From contig CM060966.1 in assembly GCA_030765045.1 (NCBI GenBank), positions 62,985,786 to 63,049,785 of the forward strand: a DNA stretch of 64,000 bases, read 5' to 3'. This document shows positions 63,598-64,000 of this stretch, piece by piece (within the stretch, counting starts at the first letter, position 1; each line of letters starts with the position of its first letter). This DNA comes from Tenodera sinensis (Eukaryota; Arthropoda; Insecta; Mantodea; Mantidae). The notes beneath the pieces are model-generated. The model was not told where the DNA came from and made no database searches. It worked only from the letters and a program-made list of their open reading frames with translations. Made by a program: the position numbers and the translations under genes.

Positions 63598-64000
63598 ATG
63601 AAAATGTGCAGCTTTGATGTACATTTCTTGTATATACAATGAAAATGTGTAAGTTTTGAGGTACATTTCTTGTATATTCAATGAAAATGTGTATGTTTTG
63701 ATGTACATTTCTTGAGTGTACAATGAAAGTGTGTATGTTTTGATGTACATTCTTGTATATACAATGCAAATGTGAATGATTTGATGTACACTTCTTGTAT
63801 GTACAATGAAAATGTGTAAGTTTTGATGTACATTTCTTGTATATAGAATGAAAATGTGTAAGTTTTGATGCACATTTTTTGAATGTACAACGAAAATGTG
63901 TACGTTTTCATGTACATTTCTGGTATATACAATGAAAATGTGTAAGTTTTAATGTATATTTCTTGTATACACAATGAAAGTGTGTATGCTTTGATGTACA
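63598..64000. repeat. Repeat of 61590-61992 after a jump of 2,008 bp
   Basis: The GCAGCTTTG variant at 63608 matches 61600, and the CATTCTTG / TGCAAATGTGAATGA monomers follow in the same order to the window edge. The joining monomer is a hybrid: its left half is consensus (GTATATACAATG) and its right half is the TTACGATG-type ending (GTGCAGC). The array continues past 64000. Confidence 0.88.

Larger units (their letters stand above)
1..64000. repeat. 42-bp tandem satellite array filling the whole window
   Basis: The same 42-bp unit can be followed from the first to the last base, always in the same orientation, with no unique DNA between units. Conserved blocks are TGTACATTTCTTG and CAATGAAAATGTGTA. 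The main variable places are the middle (GTATATACA versus GAGTGTACA, GTATGTACA, GTCTGTACA), the bases just before TGTACA (TTGATG versus TCTATG, TAGATG, TTCATG, TGGATG) and the last base (GTAAG versus GTATG). Most monomers are exactly 42 bp; recurring 41-bp types (GTGTAGTTTTG, CTTGATATAC, TTTACGATG, CATTCTTG) and 43-bp types (GTTTTTGAAG, GTTTCTGATG) act as markers. About 1,500 monomers fit in the window. The consensus was read by eye. The family is not one I recognise. Confidence 0.98.

Noticed and set aside
1..64000. Hundreds of minus-strand open frames of 60-533 codons as protein genes
   Set aside because: All are translations of the 42-bp satellite. Three frames are open at once, frames change repeat type at odd-length monomers, and stops fall at recurring monomer variants. 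There are no unique ends, domains or gene-like composition.
1..64000. CRISPR array
   Set aside because: Repeats are regular, but there are no unique spacers; every base belongs to the repeat, and no cas gene is present.
1..64000. Zinc-finger or cysteine/histidine repeat protein in the KCTSKLTHFHCIYK frame
   Set aside because: The 14-residue period gives C-x4-C and H-x-H-C by chance of the satellite; it does not match the 28-residue C2H2 period or its linker, and the frame is not maintained.
1..64000. CENP-B box or other known centromere motif
   Set aside because: The GC-rich core of the CENP-B box is not compatible with this nearly CpG-free AT-rich unit, and I saw no match. Centromere identity remains possible but is not shown by sequence.
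1..64000. Yeast-type replication origin core in GATTTACATTTC variants
   Set aside because: ATTTACATTT resembles the ARS core, but the last position does not fit, and such matches are expected in AT-rich DNA.
1..64000. TGTACA as a steroid-receptor-like half site
   Set aside because: A six-base palindrome present in every monomer is too short to support a receptor site, and no organism context is available.
1..64000. Transposon or viral origin of the array
   Set aside because: No transposase, reverse transcriptase, terminal repeats, target-site duplication or viral gene is visible; only the tandem unit is present.
1..64000. Telomeric repeat
   Set aside because: Unit length and sequence do not match any known telomere repeat, and no short G-rich tract is present.

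Overview
This window is, as far as I can read it, one uninterrupted block of tandem satellite DNA. The basic unit is 42 bp, about 24% G+C (10 of 42 bases in the consensus read by eye; an exact consensus copy lies at 5132-5173). Around 1,500 monomers run head to tail in one orientation from base 1 to base 64000. I see no unique sequence, protein-coding gene, tRNA, rRNA or recognisable transposon, and neither edge of the array lies inside the window. A homogeneous, AT-rich, hierarchically organised satellite of this size points to a eukaryotic nuclear chromosome (heterochromatin, pericentromere, subtelomere or a sex or B chromosome are all possible). I do not recognise the satellite family and will not name a species.

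The monomer has notable properties. Its length is 14 codons and four helical turns at 10.5 bp per turn. The consensus contains no TTA, CTA or TCA, so its reverse complement has no stop codon in any of three frames. This explains the hundreds of long overlapping minus-strand open frames, which I treat as satellite translations and not genes. The centre of the monomer is a perfect 12-bp palindrome (TTGTATATACAA) inside a longer imperfect dyad, and it carries the PUF/Pumilio-type motif TGTATATA on both strands.

Above the monomer there are several layers of higher-order repeat (HOR), recognisable from diagnostic variant monomers. (1) Short multimers: 84-bp dimers at 41.6-42.1 and 48.3-49.0 kb, a 168-bp 4-mer at 1.15-1.49 kb, 5-mers at 0.64-1.04 and 35.3-35.7 kb, a 7-mer at 18.5-19.1 kb, a 9-mer at 2.9-3.6 kb, 10-mers at 4.8-5.9 kb, and a 671-bp 16-mer in three copies at 42.2-44.3 kb. 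(2) Intermediate duplications of 1.59, 1.72 and 2.27 kb at 7-10, 14-17.7 and 33.7-37.3 kb. (3) Long HOR units of about 5.6-6.2 kb (roughly 134-147 monomers), clearest at 21.9-33.7 kb and 53.7-63.6 kb, plus a 7.05-7.13 kb duplication pairing 36.6-40.1 with 43.7-47.1 kb.

Layout: 0-7 kb mixed monomers with small local expansions; 7-21.9 kb rearranged HOR blocks with 1.6-1.7 kb doublings; 21.9-33.7 kb two consecutive HOR copies; 33.7-47.1 kb a 2.27 kb doubling, partial third copy, dimer array, 16-mer triplication and the 7 kb duplication; 47.1-53.7 kb second dimer array and a partial HOR; 53.7-63.6 kb two nearly identical HOR copies; 63.6-64 kb a jump back to an earlier point in the HOR through a hybrid monomer. 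The pattern fits repeated unequal exchange or amplification in monomer register. No set of genes works together here; any function would be structural (chromatin) or at the level of satellite RNA.
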